A stretch of DNA of 37,901 nt, from contig JAQSXR010000042.1 of assembly GCA_029256575.1 (NCBI GenBank), positions 1 to 37,901 on the forward strand, in the 5' to 3' direction. This document shows, piece after piece, positions 21,463 through 30,051 of this stretch (position 1 is its first letter; each line of letters begins with the position of its first letter). The notes under the pieces are model-generated. The model was given only the letters and a program-made list of their open reading frames with translations, had not been told where the DNA came from and searched no databases. Made by a program: the position numbers and the translations under genes. Source of the DNA: Clostridiales bacterium. Lineage in GTDB: Bacteria; Bacillota; Clostridia; Lachnospirales; JAQSXR01.

Positions 21463-22878
21463 TTAGTATGAATAAGGTGTAATTTCGAAAATAGTACCTT
21501 GACTAAAATCAGTAACCTTTACGGACCCATAAACTCCTAGGTATAGTTTGGTTTGATCTAAATTTGTGCCCAAACTAACATAGTAAGATGATCGAGGCCC
21601 AAAATTATAATCGGTTTCAATAACACTAAAATCATTTGGATTACAATCTATTCCAACTCTGGTATAAGCTAAAGCCCCTCTAACTATAGATTTAGATTCT
21701 TCATCTTGAGCTAGATCAGTAAACACAACGCTTCCTGTTAAATCAGGGATTTCAGTCCCCATATATGCTTGCACACCTGTAAGTGCAGTTGCTCCAAACT
21801 TATCGGGACGGGGATCTTTGTGAAAATAACTAATTAGAGGTGGAAGACGCTGTGCTGAAGTTTTTAATGCTTCATCATAATAAGCAATTATTTTCTCATC
21901 CAAAGTCGTATTTGCAGAGCAGCCACTTATTATCGAGGTAGGTAAAGCGCCTTCCCACCCTCGCCAACCCAAATTAATAAAATTATCATTGTCTAATGCA
22001 GATAAATCTTGAATAAGCTGTGTGACCGGGATAGGTTTATATTGAATAAATGAAAAAATCGACTCTACCAGACGTTGACCGACATTTCCCACGTATTTTA
22101 TATATTGATTATAAAACTTATGGAATGAAATACCGGGTATATTACGGACTCCTTTGACAATTACCGTAAGTGTTTCCTGAATAGGGGAGGGAAGTTCATT
22201 AAAACGCGTAACTACGGGTGGATTATCGATAAAAGTATTCATGGCAATATCAATTTCAATTATTTTACCGGCGATTTCCATATTATCTTGGCTTAAATTA
22301 AATGGATCAAAGCCTGAGCCACCATCTCCGGTTGTTAAAATTAGATTTCCTGTTTCAGGTGAAAAGTTTAAGCTGTTGACACCATTATGATTTGAAAATG
22401 GTCTTCTTAAATTAAGTAAAGCCCGCCGTCTTTGAGGTTGGTTATTCGATTGTAGAATCCATTCTTCAACGGTATCAATATGATCATATTGAATTTCTCT
22501 ATTATTCCACTTTAGGTTTAATGTTCTAGGGTCACAAGGGTTAGGCTTAAAAGATCCGGAGAGAGCACCTGGACCCTGTGTTCCAGCTAATGAATAATGT
22601 AGATAAAACAGGCCGTTATAATTAAAATCGGGATGAAACGCTAGTCCTAGCAATCCCCGTTCATCATATCCACCACTGGAAACACCGAGTTTTATAATTC
22701 GTTGGCGAATATCTAAGAAAGTCTCTATAACTCCGTTTCCTATGTAAAAGATCTCACCTATCTGGGTTGCAATAAATAATCTTTCAGTTGAGTCACCCGG
22801 AAGTATAGTTGTTTTTAAAACAGTAGGTAAATTTATATTATCAACAATGGGGAGCAAACTAACTTTTACTTTTATCAC
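21463..22878 (-). CDS. Glucose/sorbosone dehydrogenase-like beta-propeller protein
   Basis: 471 aa, GSDH family (PF07995) six-bladed propeller: LPGDSTERLFIATQIGEIFY, DERGLLGLAFHPDFNYNGLF, the active-site His164 in PFSNHNGVNSLNFSPETG, LTTGDGGSGFDPF, KYVGNVGQ, NLGWRGWEG and IPDLTGSVVFTDL. Classical members are periplasmic PQQ-dependent sugar dehydrogenases. This one has no signal peptide, and the host group does not normally make PQQ, so a non-enzymatic or different role is likely. The start is GTG 22878 with a weak ribosome site. It ends convergently 48 nt from the DUF3021 gene. Confidence 0.82.
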   Translation of the reverse strand: MIKVKVSLLPIVDNINLPTVLKTTILPGDSTERLFIATQIGEIFYIGNGVIETFLDIRQRIIKLGVSSGGYDERGLLGLAFHPDFNYNGLFYLHYSLAGTQGPGALSGSFKPNPCDPRTLNLKWNNREIQYDHIDTVEEWILQSNNQPQRRRALLNLRRPFSNHNGVNSLNFSPETGNLILTTGDGGSGFDPFNLSQDNMEIAGKIIEIDIAMNTFIDNPPVVTRFNELPSPIQETLTVIVKGVRNIPGISFHKFYNQYIKYVGNVGQRLVESIFSFIQYKPIPVTQLIQDLSALDNDNFINLGWRGWEGALPTSIISGCSANTTLDEKIIAYYDEALKTSAQRLPPLISYFHKDPRPDKFGATALTGVQAYMGTEIPDLTGSVVFTDLAQDEESKSIVRGALAYTRVGIDCNPNDFSVIETDYNFGPRSSYYVSLGTNLDQTKLYLGVYGSVKVTDFSQGTIFEITPYSY

Positions 22879-22903
22879 CTAACGCCATAAATTGACAATG
22901 TAT

Positions 22904-22932
22904 TTGAATTATCAGAAATTTTGTTATATACT
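22904..22932 (+). promoter_or_regulatory. Sigma-A promoter of the transglutaminase-fold gene
   Basis: TTGAAT (22904-22909), 17-nt spacer, TATACT (22927-22932), 47 nt before the ATG. Confidence 0.6.
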
Positions 22933-22978
22933 TATTGAACAGAATTTATATAAAACTATAAAAGAAAGCTAGGGAAAT

Positions 22979-25312
22979 ATGAAAAAATTACTCGTAGTAT
23001 TAATTGTTTTAGTATCATTACTCAACTGCTCGACTACTTATGCAGCAGCATATTTCACGAATAATAGCGCACTGGATGCAACATTTGTACAACTTGAAAA
23101 AACATTTTTAAAAAGTAAACAGGTTTACATGCCTTTAGAGGGCGAATTTGATGTGATAACAGGGCCAGTAGTAAATAAAGTTTTACCTAGGATGACGACT
23201 GCGGTAATGAAAGCTGCAGTCAACAAAAGACTTAATGATATTAGAGTTTCAATCGAAATAATGGAAGAAAGATTAGGCGGATTCTCAAAAGAGGAATATA
23301 AAAAGATTTCAGAGGAGCTTCTTCAGGAAAGTATCGTTAAAAGCGGAGAATTTTACTGGGAATCAGGAAACAAAACGGTATGGTTGACGTTTGGCTTATT
23401 CGATAGTGAATTTGAAGAATTTGATACTCTTATTCTTGGTAACTTTAAGAGTATGGGAAAAGAAAAAGATCTGGTAGATCAAGCTGTTTTACAACAAGTT
23501 GAAGAAAGAATTTATAAGTACTTCAACCAGTCCATACAAGCTGGGAACAAGGTAAGTCCTGAAATAATGAAGAATCTTCCGAGTAAATTGGAAAGTTTAT
23601 TTATAGAACAAGGTTTATCAAAAATTATTACAGCACAGATTATGTCGATAATACATGAAGAAATTTATAAATCAGAAGTTGACATGTTCGATGGTTCAGA
23701 ATCCATTGAATCAATTATAGAAACTTATCAAATCATGATTGAGATGCTTCAAGAAGATCGGGATTTTGAAAGGGAAATTGAAGATTACATATTTCCGGCT
23801 GACTTACCATCACCTGAAGTTAAGGAAGATTTTATAAAAAAGATTCTAGAAGGTGAATTATCGGATTCCTTTACTTCTGGATTTAGCAATGCTATAACCC
23901 TTGGAGAACTGGCAAAACTTTTATTTGAGTCGGTTGAACTTGACGAGAGGTTACAGTTTGAAGCAAATACAATTGATCCCAATGCGCCTGATTACATTAA
24001 ATTGGCTTATATTTACGGGTTGATAGATGGGAAAGACAACCTAGAGAAATCACTGACTAGACTCGAGGCTTCGAGGAAGTTGGTAAAGGGAATTATATAC
24101 CAGCGCTCAGATCCAGATAATATTTTAAGGATTTATGACTGTGCAAAGATACCTGCTGGCGATATGATGGCGGTTGCTAATTCCGCTATGAAGGAAAGAG
24201 GAATAAATTTTGAGCCACAAGGTATGTATACCAAACAAGAAGCAATTGTCGATAAGAATGCATACGAATTTGTAAATTTAAGAGGGGTTAGTATTCCTCT
24301 ATATTTAGATGAATTATCAAGCGTAATAGTTGGGGAAAGCACAGTACATCTTTTGTTTGAAAGTAATATACAGCTTGAGGAGTATCTAAAGGAAAATTTT
24401 GAAGATACCACAATAGGTAACGTTAAAAGAAATGGAAGTTATATGAGGATTGATACGGGTTGTGCTCTGGTAGAATTATTTACACCTGAAAAAGGTATTA
24501 AGTTTACCTTTAAGAAGGGGATAAAATTTGCTGATTTTAAGAGTGATGTTTATGGACCGGAATTATCCTATAAAGTAGAAGCCAAGATATTAAAAGCAAA
24601 CGAAAAAGTTGATATGAATATGCAGGTTGATTCCTTTTATAAAAAACTTAACCCAAAGTTAGATGCCATTTTAGCTAAGATAATAAAACCTAAAATGACA
24701 ACGGAGCAAAAAATAAAGGTTATCCACGATTATGTGGTCAATCATATGACATATGATAATAATTTTGAAAAAGGTATTCTTAGTCCTGAAATGACTTTAG
24801 TGGCAATTGATAAAGGTAAGGGAATAAGCGCGCATTATGCATACTTATTTCAGTACTTATGCAACAGAGCGTTAATTCCATGTGTATTTGATTCTGGTAC
24901 CGATATCAGAAATCAAGTTTATTCTAATAATTGGTGGAATGCTGTCTACCTGAATGGTGAATGGAAGTTTGTAGATACCAGATGGGATGACTTTAATGAC
25001 AAGAAAATATCCTATCAGTATTATTTGAAAGATAAATTTACTTTTATGAAGGATCATAATCCTAAAATGGGTATTCCACCTGAGTATTTATACCCTGTGA
25101 TTGATGGAATGAATATAAAATCTCAGGATGAGCTAAGAGTTTATCTTCTTAGAGAATTTTATTGGAAGGACGGATTTAAAGTAACATTCAAAGTGGCGAA
25201 TAAAAGCTTTAAGCCAGATATTGGATATGTATGGCCGGATCCTGATATAAAAGCAGTCTTAACTTACGATGCAAAAAAAGACTTGTATACAGTAACAGCA
25301 AAGAAAAGATAG
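22979..25312 (+). CDS. Secreted transglutaminase-fold protein lacking catalytic Cys and His
   Basis: 777 aa. A signal peptide (1-23, cut after TTYA) is followed by about 280 residues of charged helical sequence with many Glu. Next is a pair of SLH-like segments (about 305-370: LGELAKLLFESVELDERLQF, and PDYIKLAYIYGLIDGKDNLE with LTRLEASRKLVKGI). A mixed region precedes a transglutaminase core at about 575-695: KVIHDYVVNHMTYD, GKGISAHYAYLFQYLCN, NNWWNAVYLNGEWKFVDTRW. The usual G-C-GYA cysteine is Ser617 and the H-AWN histidine is Asn651, while the Asp (D666 in VDTRWDD) remains. It should therefore be non-catalytic and may serve as a binding module at the cell wall. AGGGAAAT precedes the ATG. 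Confidence 0.8.
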   Translation: MKKLLVVLIVLVSLLNCSTTYAAAYFTNNSALDATFVQLEKTFLKSKQVYMPLEGEFDVITGPVVNKVLPRMTTAVMKAAVNKRLNDIRVSIEIMEERLGGFSKEEYKKISEELLQESIVKSGEFYWESGNKTVWLTFGLFDSEFEEFDTLILGNFKSMGKEKDLVDQAVLQQVEERIYKYFNQSIQAGNKVSPEIMKNLPSKLESLFIEQGLSKIITAQIMSIIHEEIYKSEVDMFDGSESIESIIETYQIMIEMLQEDRDFEREIEDYIFPADLPSPEVKEDFIKKILEGELSDSFTSGFSNAITLGELAKLLFESVELDERLQFEANTIDPNAPDYIKLAYIYGLIDGKDNLEKSLTRLEASRKLVKGIIYQRSDPDNILRIYDCAKIPAGDMMAVANSAMKERGINFEPQGMYTKQEAIVDKNAYEFVNLRGVSIPLYLDELSSVIVGESTVHLLFESNIQLEEYLKENFEDTTIGNVKRNGSYMRIDTGCALVELFTPEKGIKFTFKKGIKFADFKSDVYGPELSYKVEAKILKANEKVDMNMQVDSFYKKLNPKLDAILAKIIKPKMTTEQKIKVIHDYVVNHMTYDNNFEKGILSPEMTLVAIDKGKGISAHYAYLFQYLCNRALIPCVFDSGTDIRNQVYSNNWWNAVYLNGEWKFVDTRWDDFNDKKISYQYYLKDKFTFMKDHNPKMGIPPEYLYPVIDGMNIKSQDELRVYLLREFYWKDGFKVTFKVANKSFKPDIGYVWPDPDIKAVLTYDAKKDLYTVTAKKR

Positions 25313-25385
25313 TGATTTATTATTCTTACTAAGAATACTTAAATATGCGACATAAGCTTGCTTATAAAAATAATTATTTTAATCC

Positions 25386-25480
25386 TTAGGGAAGTCATTT
25401 TGATAGGATCCCTCTAAAGTAGACAAGGTAAATAACCAAAGCTACTTTGGAGGGAAATATCATTTTATGACTTCCCTTAA
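25386..25480. repeat. Long imperfect inverted repeat (hairpin element)
   Basis: Arms TTAGGGAAGTCATTTT (25386-25401) through CCCTCTAAAGTAG (25410-25422) and CTACTTTGGAGGG (25442-25454) through ATGACTTCCCTTAA (25467-25480) pair over about 36 positions, with a small asymmetric loop and a 19-nt apical loop. No T run follows, so it is not a standard terminator. It lies between the transglutaminase-fold gene and the MarR promoter. Confidence 0.6.
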
Positions 25481-25488
25481 TTATTTAA

Positions 25489-25517
25489 TTGACAAGTAGG
25501 CAAAGTAGATGTACGAT
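25489..25517 (+). promoter_or_regulatory. Sigma-A promoter of the MarR-NmrA operon
   Basis: TTGACA (25489-25494), 17-nt spacer, TACGAT (25512-25517). Confidence 0.65.
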
Positions 25518-25518
25518 A

Positions 25519-25537
25519 TAGTTAGATAGACTAACTA
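25519..25537. promoter_or_regulatory. Inverted repeat, probable MarR operator
   Basis: TAGTTAG and CTAACTA are perfect inverted repeats separated by ATAGA, just after the -10 box and 3 nt before the ribosome site. Confidence 0.5.
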
Positions 25538-25550
25538 CATGGAGGATAAA

Positions 25551-25973
25551 ATGTACATTGACCTTATAAATAGTGCAGACGCAGTAGGCATGTTTTGTCG
25601 ATTGCATATGAAGACCAAAAGAGATATACCTATTCGACCAAGTGAGATGGGAGTACTTATTTACACGCAAAAGCAAAGCGCTCCAGTAACACCGTTGATG
25701 ATCAGTCAATTTTTTAAGATTGCTAAACCGTCGGTGACTTCAATGGTAAATACTCTAGTGAAGCTAGAATATTTGACGAAAGAACCGTCTGCAGCGGATG
25801 GAAGAAGCTATACTCTAAAAAGTACACAAAAGGGCAATAATCTTGTTGAAGTTACTTTTGTAGAATACTTTAAAACAATGGAATTACTGAAAGAAAAGAT
25901 GGGTGAACATAAATTTAAACAATTTATAGAATTAATACAAATAGCAAATGGAATATTAGAAGAGGTGAAATAA
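25551..25973 (+). CDS. MarR-family transcriptional regulator
   Basis: 140 aa from ATG 25551. The ATG at 25539 contains the GGAGG ribosome site and is unlikely to be used. The winged helix has PSEMGVLIYTQKQ, VTPLMISQFFKIAKPSVTSM, VNTLVKLEYLTKEPSAADGR and SYTLKSTQKG, with the usual D-x-R wing as ADGRSY. Flanking helices form the dimer interface. It is followed immediately (TAA then ATG) by the NmrA-like gene, so they form one operon, with an inverted repeat over the start site suggesting autorepression. Confidence 0.9.
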   Translation: MYIDLINSADAVGMFCRLHMKTKRDIPIRPSEMGVLIYTQKQSAPVTPLMISQFFKIAKPSVTSMVNTLVKLEYLTKEPSAADGRSYTLKSTQKGNNLVEVTFVEYFKTMELLKEKMGEHKFKQFIELIQIANGILEEVK

Positions 25974-26831
25974 ATGAAAATATTAATTACTGGAGCATCA
26001 GGGAATGTTGGCAGTTATGTGGTGAATGAATTAATAAAAATGGGCGAAGATGTAGTGGTTGCTGGGACAAATATAAAAAAATTACAAAAAATGTTTGGTG
26101 ACAAAATCGACTCTGTCGAGTTCGATTTTACTAAGCCAGAAACGTTTGAAGTAGCGCTTAATGAGGTAGATAGAATATTTTTAATGAGGCCACCACATTT
26201 AGGTAAGCCTGAAGATTTGTATCCTTTTATAGAGGCTTCGAAAAAACATTCAATTAAACTTTTATCTTTTTTATCCTTAATGGGAATTGAGAAGAATACA
26301 ATACCACCCCACTATAAAATAGAAAAGTTTATTGAAGGGTTGGGTATTCCATATGCTCACATACGACCTGGGTTTTTCATGCAAAATGTGTCAGGCATAC
26401 ATTCGGTAGAGATTAAAGAAAAGGATACAATATTTATACCTGCTGGAAAAAGTAAAACTAGTTTTATAGACGCTGCTGATATTGGGCTTGCGGTGGCAAC
26501 TGTGTTACATGAACCAATGAAATATACAAATACAGCATTCACGATTACTGGGTCAGAAGCATTAGACTACTATCAAGTAGCTAACATACTAAGTAATATA
26601 ACAGGAAGAAAAATAACTTATGGTAAGCCTGGCTTTCTAAAATATAGAAAGTATTATATTAAAAAACGCGGGTTTGATAAAGGGTATGTGAATGTCACAG
26701 TAGCACTCTATTTTATGACAAGAATGGGTACAGCGAAAGCGATAACAAATGAATTTTATAATCTTACTGGAAAGCAACCTAAAACTTTCGAGGCTTTTGC
26801 AAAAGACAACATTAAAGCTTTTATGAATTAA
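25974..26831 (+). CDS. NmrA-like NAD(P)-binding protein (atypical SDR)
   Basis: 285 aa. The Rossmann N-terminus is KILITGASGNVGSYVVNELI (GxxGxxG), followed by VVVAGTNIKKLQKMF, VEFDFTKPETFEVAL, DRIFLMRPPHLGKPE, SFLSLMGIEKNTIPPHYKIE, the conserved YAHIRPGFFMQN and FIDAADIGLAVATVLHE segments, and a helical C-terminus. No YxxxK catalytic pair is seen, as in NmrA and quinone-oxidoreductase-like sensors. It is encoded directly after a MarR regulator, a frequent arrangement for redox or quinone stress response. GAGGTG in the end of the regulator gene is the ribosome site. Confidence 0.87.
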   Translation: MKILITGASGNVGSYVVNELIKMGEDVVVAGTNIKKLQKMFGDKIDSVEFDFTKPETFEVALNEVDRIFLMRPPHLGKPEDLYPFIEASKKHSIKLLSFLSLMGIEKNTIPPHYKIEKFIEGLGIPYAHIRPGFFMQNVSGIHSVEIKEKDTIFIPAGKSKTSFIDAADIGLAVATVLHEPMKYTNTAFTITGSEALDYYQVANILSNITGRKITYGKPGFLKYRKYYIKKRGFDKGYVNVTVALYFMTRMGTAKAITNEFYNLTGKQPKTFEAFAKDNIKAFMN

Positions 26832-26951
26832 ACGAAGAAAAAAACGGTAGAATAATATGTAAAAATATATCATTTTATGAAAATTATGTATACAAGTTAC
26901 TCGAAATTTGGTACAATAATTCAGAAATATATTAAAGGGGGTAAAAAAAAG

Positions 26952-27182
26952 ATGGAGAAATTATCGAATGTTGGTGCAGGCTTATTGTTTATAGGTGCTA
27001 TTTCTTTTCTATTATCTTTAGTAAATTTACAATTTAAAGCCTTTAATTTTTTAGGAGAAAAAAAGGTTTACGTGGAGATTGGTTGTATTGTAATAGGATT
27101 GTTAATTTTGTTAGTTGTAAGATTTATGAATAAAGATAAAGATGTTAATGAAACTAAAAGTGAAGAACAAAAAATAAATTAG
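26952..27182 (+). CDS. Small two-segment membrane protein
   Basis: 76 aa from ATG 26952, which follows AAAGGGGGTAAAAAAAAG. The earlier in-frame ATG at 26877 has no ribosome site. Two membrane segments (about 6-26 and 41-62) are joined by FKAFNFLGEKKVYVE, and the tail is charged (NKDKDVNETKSEEQ). The family is not recognised. It resembles unnamed small inner-membrane proteins of Firmicutes. Its own terminator follows. Confidence 0.7.
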   Translation: MEKLSNVGAGLLFIGAISFLLSLVNLQFKAFNFLGEKKVYVEIGCIVIGLLILLVVRFMNKDKDVNETKSEEQKIN

Positions 27183-27188
27183 TAAATG

Positions 27189-27238
27189 AAGTCTTTACAA
27201 AACAGCAATATAAGCTGAATTGTGAAGGCTTTTTTTAT
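27189..27238 (+). terminator. Intrinsic terminator after the small membrane protein
   Basis: AAGTCTTTACAA (27189-27200) pairs with TTGTGAAGGCTT (27220-27231) using G-T pairs, with inner AGC/GCT, then seven T. Confidence 0.75.
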
Positions 27239-27382
27239 TTGAATGAAAAGTATAATATATGAGAAAATATGATTAAGATATAATATGAATAAGAAATAAT
27301 AAAAACTTGAGAAAGTATTCAAAATGCTAGTGAGAAGTAGAACAAACAGTAGGTTCAATAAAAATATAATGTAATTTAATAA

Positions 27383-27407
27383 TTATATATTGTAAAACGA
27401 TATATAA
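27383..27407. promoter_or_regulatory. Palindrome over the DUF2975 promoter
   Basis: TTATATAT and ATATATAA are exact inverted repeats flanking TGTAAAACG, whose inner bases also pair. It covers the -35 box and is likely the binding site of the HTH protein encoded by the second gene. Confidence 0.5.
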
Positions 27408-27418
27408 TGTGATACAAT
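27390..27418 (+). promoter_or_regulatory. Sigma-A promoter of the DUF2975-HTH operon
   Basis: TTGTAA (27390-27395), 17-nt spacer, TACAAT (27413-27418), 32 nt before the start. Confidence 0.65.
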
Positions 27419-27450
27419 CAATTTAACAAATATTAAGTGAGGTGATTTTT

Positions 27451-27930
27451 ATGAAACAAGAAACAATCTTTTTAAAAGTGGTAGTTTTTCTAATGGGAAT
27501 TCCAATACTTGCTCCATATATATTTTTGTTTCCTTGGATGGTAAGTAGAGCGGTAGAACTTAATCCGGAGTTGGCTTATTTGCAATATCTTTTTATTATT
27601 TGTTTATATGCAACAGCGATACCATTTTACTTTGCTCTATATCAGACCATTAAAATATTAGGATATATTGATAAGAACAAAGCCTTCTCAAATTTATCGG
27701 TAAAAGCTTTGAAATATATAAAATATTGTGCAATTACTATCAGTATTTTATGTTCAACAGGGATGCCACTCCTATTTATCGTTGCTGATGATGATGATGC
27801 CCCAGGTATTATATTACTCGGGCTGATTGTAATTTTTGCATCAATCGTAATTGCAGTATTTGCTGCTGTCCTTCAAAAGCTATTAAAAAATGCCATAGAA
27901 ATAAAATCAGAAAATGAATTAACGATTTGA
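27451..27930 (+). CDS. DUF2975 four-segment membrane protein
   Basis: 159 aa from ATG 27451, behind GAGGTGATTTTT. Four membrane segments lie at about 8-30, 44-64, 90-112 and 118-145, with YIDKNKAFSNLSVKALKYIK between segments 2 and 3, the segment typical of DUF2975. The gene is followed 10 nt later by a small Cro/C1 HTH gene, the standard pairing. By analogy with other membrane-protein/HTH pairs it may hold or sense for that regulator. Function is not established. Confidence 0.88.
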   Translation: MKQETIFLKVVVFLMGIPILAPYIFLFPWMVSRAVELNPELAYLQYLFIICLYATAIPFYFALYQTIKILGYIDKNKAFSNLSVKALKYIKYCAITISILCSTGMPLLFIVADDDDAPGIILLGLIVIFASIVIAVFAAVLQKLLKNAIEIKSENELTI

Positions 27931-27940
27931 GGTGAATAAC

Positions 27941-28162
27941 ATGGCAATTATAATTAATATTGACGTGATGCTGGCAAAAAGAAAAATGAGTGTAACAGAA
28001 CTTACAGAGAGAGTTGGAATAACAATGGCTAACCTTTCTATATTAAAAAATGGTAAGGCAAAAGCTGTTCGTTTATCGACATTAGAGGCGATTTGTAAGG
28101 CTTTAGAATGCCAGCCTGGAGATGTTTTAGAATACAAAAGAGATGAAGAGATTCAAGAATAA
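27941..28162 (+). CDS. Small Cro/C1 HTH regulator (YozG-like), DUF2975 partner
   Basis: 73 aa from ATG 27941, behind GAGGTGAATAAC. The GTG at 27932 is within the ribosome-site region. The whole protein is one HTH: IIINIDVMLAKRKMSVTELT, ERVGITMANLSILKNGKAKA, VRLSTLEAICKALECQPGDV, LEY. The pattern is very conserved in Firmicutes and almost always follows DUF2975. It probably binds the palindrome at 27383-27407. Confidence 0.9.
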   Translation: MAIIINIDVMLAKRKMSVTELTERVGITMANLSILKNGKAKAVRLSTLEAICKALECQPGDVLEYKRDEEIQE

Positions 28163-28169
28163 TAAATAT

Positions 28170-28204
28170 AAATGGACTTCCTTAGATGGAAGTCCATTTT
28201 GTTT
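28170..28204. terminator. Bidirectional intrinsic terminator
   Basis: AAATGGACTTCC (28170-28181) pairs perfectly with GGAAGTCCATTT (28188-28199) around a 6-nt loop, followed by TGTTTT, between convergent genes. Confidence 0.88.
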
Positions 28205-28392
28205 TATATAGAAGTAACTTCCACTAATTGAGTTAAAGAAACTTCTTGACTGTTATGTGGTTGGTCAAGATAATGGATGCTTGCAGAATCTTTGGTAGGG
28301 TTAACATCTTCAATATATATAGGACTTCCATTATAAGTTACAGCCATCATTTCAGGTGAAGACGCAATTTCTTTTGCACGTTTTCTATTCAT
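28204..28392 (-). CDS. sspH: H-type small acid-soluble spore protein
   Basis: 62 aa: MNRKRAKEIASSPEMMAVTY, NGSPIYIEDVNPTKDSASIH, YLDQPHNSQEVSLTQLVEV. This is the SspH family (PF08141), whose members begin with M-x-x-KRAQEI and contain VTYNG-P-YI. B. subtilis SspH is a minor protein of the spore core made under sigma-G in the forespore. Its presence shows that the host sporulates. AAAGGAG stands seven to eight bases before the ATG. The SspH-type ending overlaps the shared terminator region with the upstream convergent operon. Confidence 0.92.
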   Translation of the reverse strand: MNRKRAKEIASSPEMMAVTYNGSPIYIEDVNPTKDSASIHYLDQPHNSQEVSLTQLVEVTSI

Positions 28393-28641
28393 ATTGTTAA
28401 TCTCCTTTAATTTAATTTATATAATAATTGATAGTCTTTGCTTTCAGCTATAAAAATATACTTGTATTGAAAAATAGGAAATAATAAAGCCTTCTTATAA
28501 TTTTTAAAAAGACATATATGCTAGAAAAGTATTATCAAGATAATAGTGCAAAAAGAGAAATGTTATGATATTGTAAATAAGGGAGAGTAAACATAGCCCA
28601 TTCATACATACATTTGTTAAACATTTGAGGAGAAAAACTTA

Positions 28642-29931
28642 ATGAACAAAAAAGAAATTTTTGAGATAAAAAACCGATTTAAAAAAGCGGATTGCACCTT
28701 TACTAAAGTGTGTGGGTGCTACGTTAATGCGCATAAAGAAATCTTGGTAAACTTTAGTGAGACATTTCTAAATCTAGAAGATGATGAATTTTACAAATAT
28801 TTAGAGATTGCAAAGAAAACGCTATCCGGAACTATAGGGAATAATCTGATTGAACTAAATTTTCCACTCGATCAAGAAAAAACAGATGGCAAGCAACAAT
28901 TTTTTATGGGACTAAGAGAGAGTAAATTAAAAAGCGAGGGACTTCTTGATGCCTTCTATCAGCTTATTATTGATAGTTACGATTATGTAGGAAATTATTT
29001 GATCTTAATCTTTCATGACGCTTATGATGTAATGACAAAAACAACAGATAATTCTAAGTTAGATGAATCGGAAGAAGTCTATGAATATTTATTATGTGCT
29101 ATTTGCCCGGTAGCGTTAACAAAACCAGGACTTGGATATTTAGAAAACGAAAACAGAATTGGACCACGTAACCGAGACTGGGCCGTTGGTGCACCAGACA
29201 CCGGTTTTATCTTTCCTGCTTTTACAGATCGTAGCACCGATATAGATTCTGTTTTATTTTATACAAAAAATGCGATAGAACCTCACAAAGAATTGATGGA
29301 ATTAGCATTGGGTTGCCCTGCCAAGACAACTGCTACGGAACAGAAAAACACCTTCCAGAAAATTATTACGGATGCAGTCAATGATTCTGAACAAAGTAGT
29401 AAAGTCTTTAGCGATATTCAAGAAAGCCTTAGACAACTTGCAGAAGATGAAACTATTTTTTCTGACTCATCGAAGGAAGTAGTACTAAGTAAAAAATCTG
29501 TTAAAGAGATCTTGATGGATAGTGGCTTGTCGGAAGATATTACTTCCAAAATTGAAACCTCTTATGAAGAGAATTTCGGTGATGAACCACCTGTAATCGA
29601 TTACTTGATTGATAAGAAGTTATTGGCTGAAAACGAAAAAAGAAAAGTTGAAAAGGCACTTTCTGAAGAAGTACAAAAATTACAAGAGATACTCAATGAA
29701 ACAACGAAAGCAGTCAGCTCTGCGCAATCCAATGACGAGAAAGAAAATCAGACGGAAGATGTATTTGAGTATGATGAAAACACAAACGCAAGTTATGACG
29801 TAGTTCTTCATGTAAAACCTGAGAAAATGAGTCAAATAGAATCACAAATTATTAATGGTAGGAAATGCATTATCATTCCAATGGATGAGAATGAACATGC
29901 AAATGTAAATGGAGTAACGGATTTTATGTAG
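28642..29931 (+). CDS. DUF4317 family protein
   Basis: 429 aa, no signal peptide or membrane segment. It begins MNKKEIFEIKNRFKKADCTF and continues with TKVCGCYVNAHKEILVNFSE, YEYLLCAICPVALTKPGLGY, RNRDWAVGAPDTGFIFPAFT, and a long helical, Glu/Lys-rich second half ending in YDVVLHVKPEKM and INGRKCIIIPMDE. I recall this as DUF4317, a cytoplasmic protein common in Lachnospiraceae and relatives with no known function. It is monocistronic, with a TTGAGGAGAAA ribosome site and a strong terminator. Confidence 0.85.
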   Translation: MNKKEIFEIKNRFKKADCTFTKVCGCYVNAHKEILVNFSETFLNLEDDEFYKYLEIAKKTLSGTIGNNLIELNFPLDQEKTDGKQQFFMGLRESKLKSEGLLDAFYQLIIDSYDYVGNYLILIFHDAYDVMTKTTDNSKLDESEEVYEYLLCAICPVALTKPGLGYLENENRIGPRNRDWAVGAPDTGFIFPAFTDRSTDIDSVLFYTKNAIEPHKELMELALGCPAKTTATEQKNTFQKIITDAVNDSEQSSKVFSDIQESLRQLAEDETIFSDSSKEVVLSKKSVKEILMDSGLSEDITSKIETSYEENFGDEPPVIDYLIDKKLLAENEKRKVEKALSEEVQKLQEILNETTKAVSSAQSNDEKENQTEDVFEYDENTNASYDVVLHVKPEKMSQIESQIINGRKCIIIPMDENEHANVNGVTDFM

Positions 29932-29961
29932 TCAAAAATCACGTAATCTTATAATAAAATA

Positions 29962-29999
29962 AAATCCTCTACTCTTTTTATAAAAGAGATAGAGGATTT
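29962..29999. terminator. Bidirectional intrinsic terminator
   Basis: AAATCCTCT (29962-29970) pairs with AGAGGATTT (29991-29999), with an inner CTCTTTT/AAAAGAG stem, between convergent genes. Confidence 0.85.
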
Positions 30000-30051
30000 C
30001 AGTCATTTAAACGAAAACATGAATATTTAAGTGATTTTGAATGAGTAATAA

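Noticed and set aside
25386-25480. Rho-independent terminator of the transglutaminase-fold gene
   Set aside because: The stem is far longer than usual and is followed by TTAATTATTTAATT rather than a T run.
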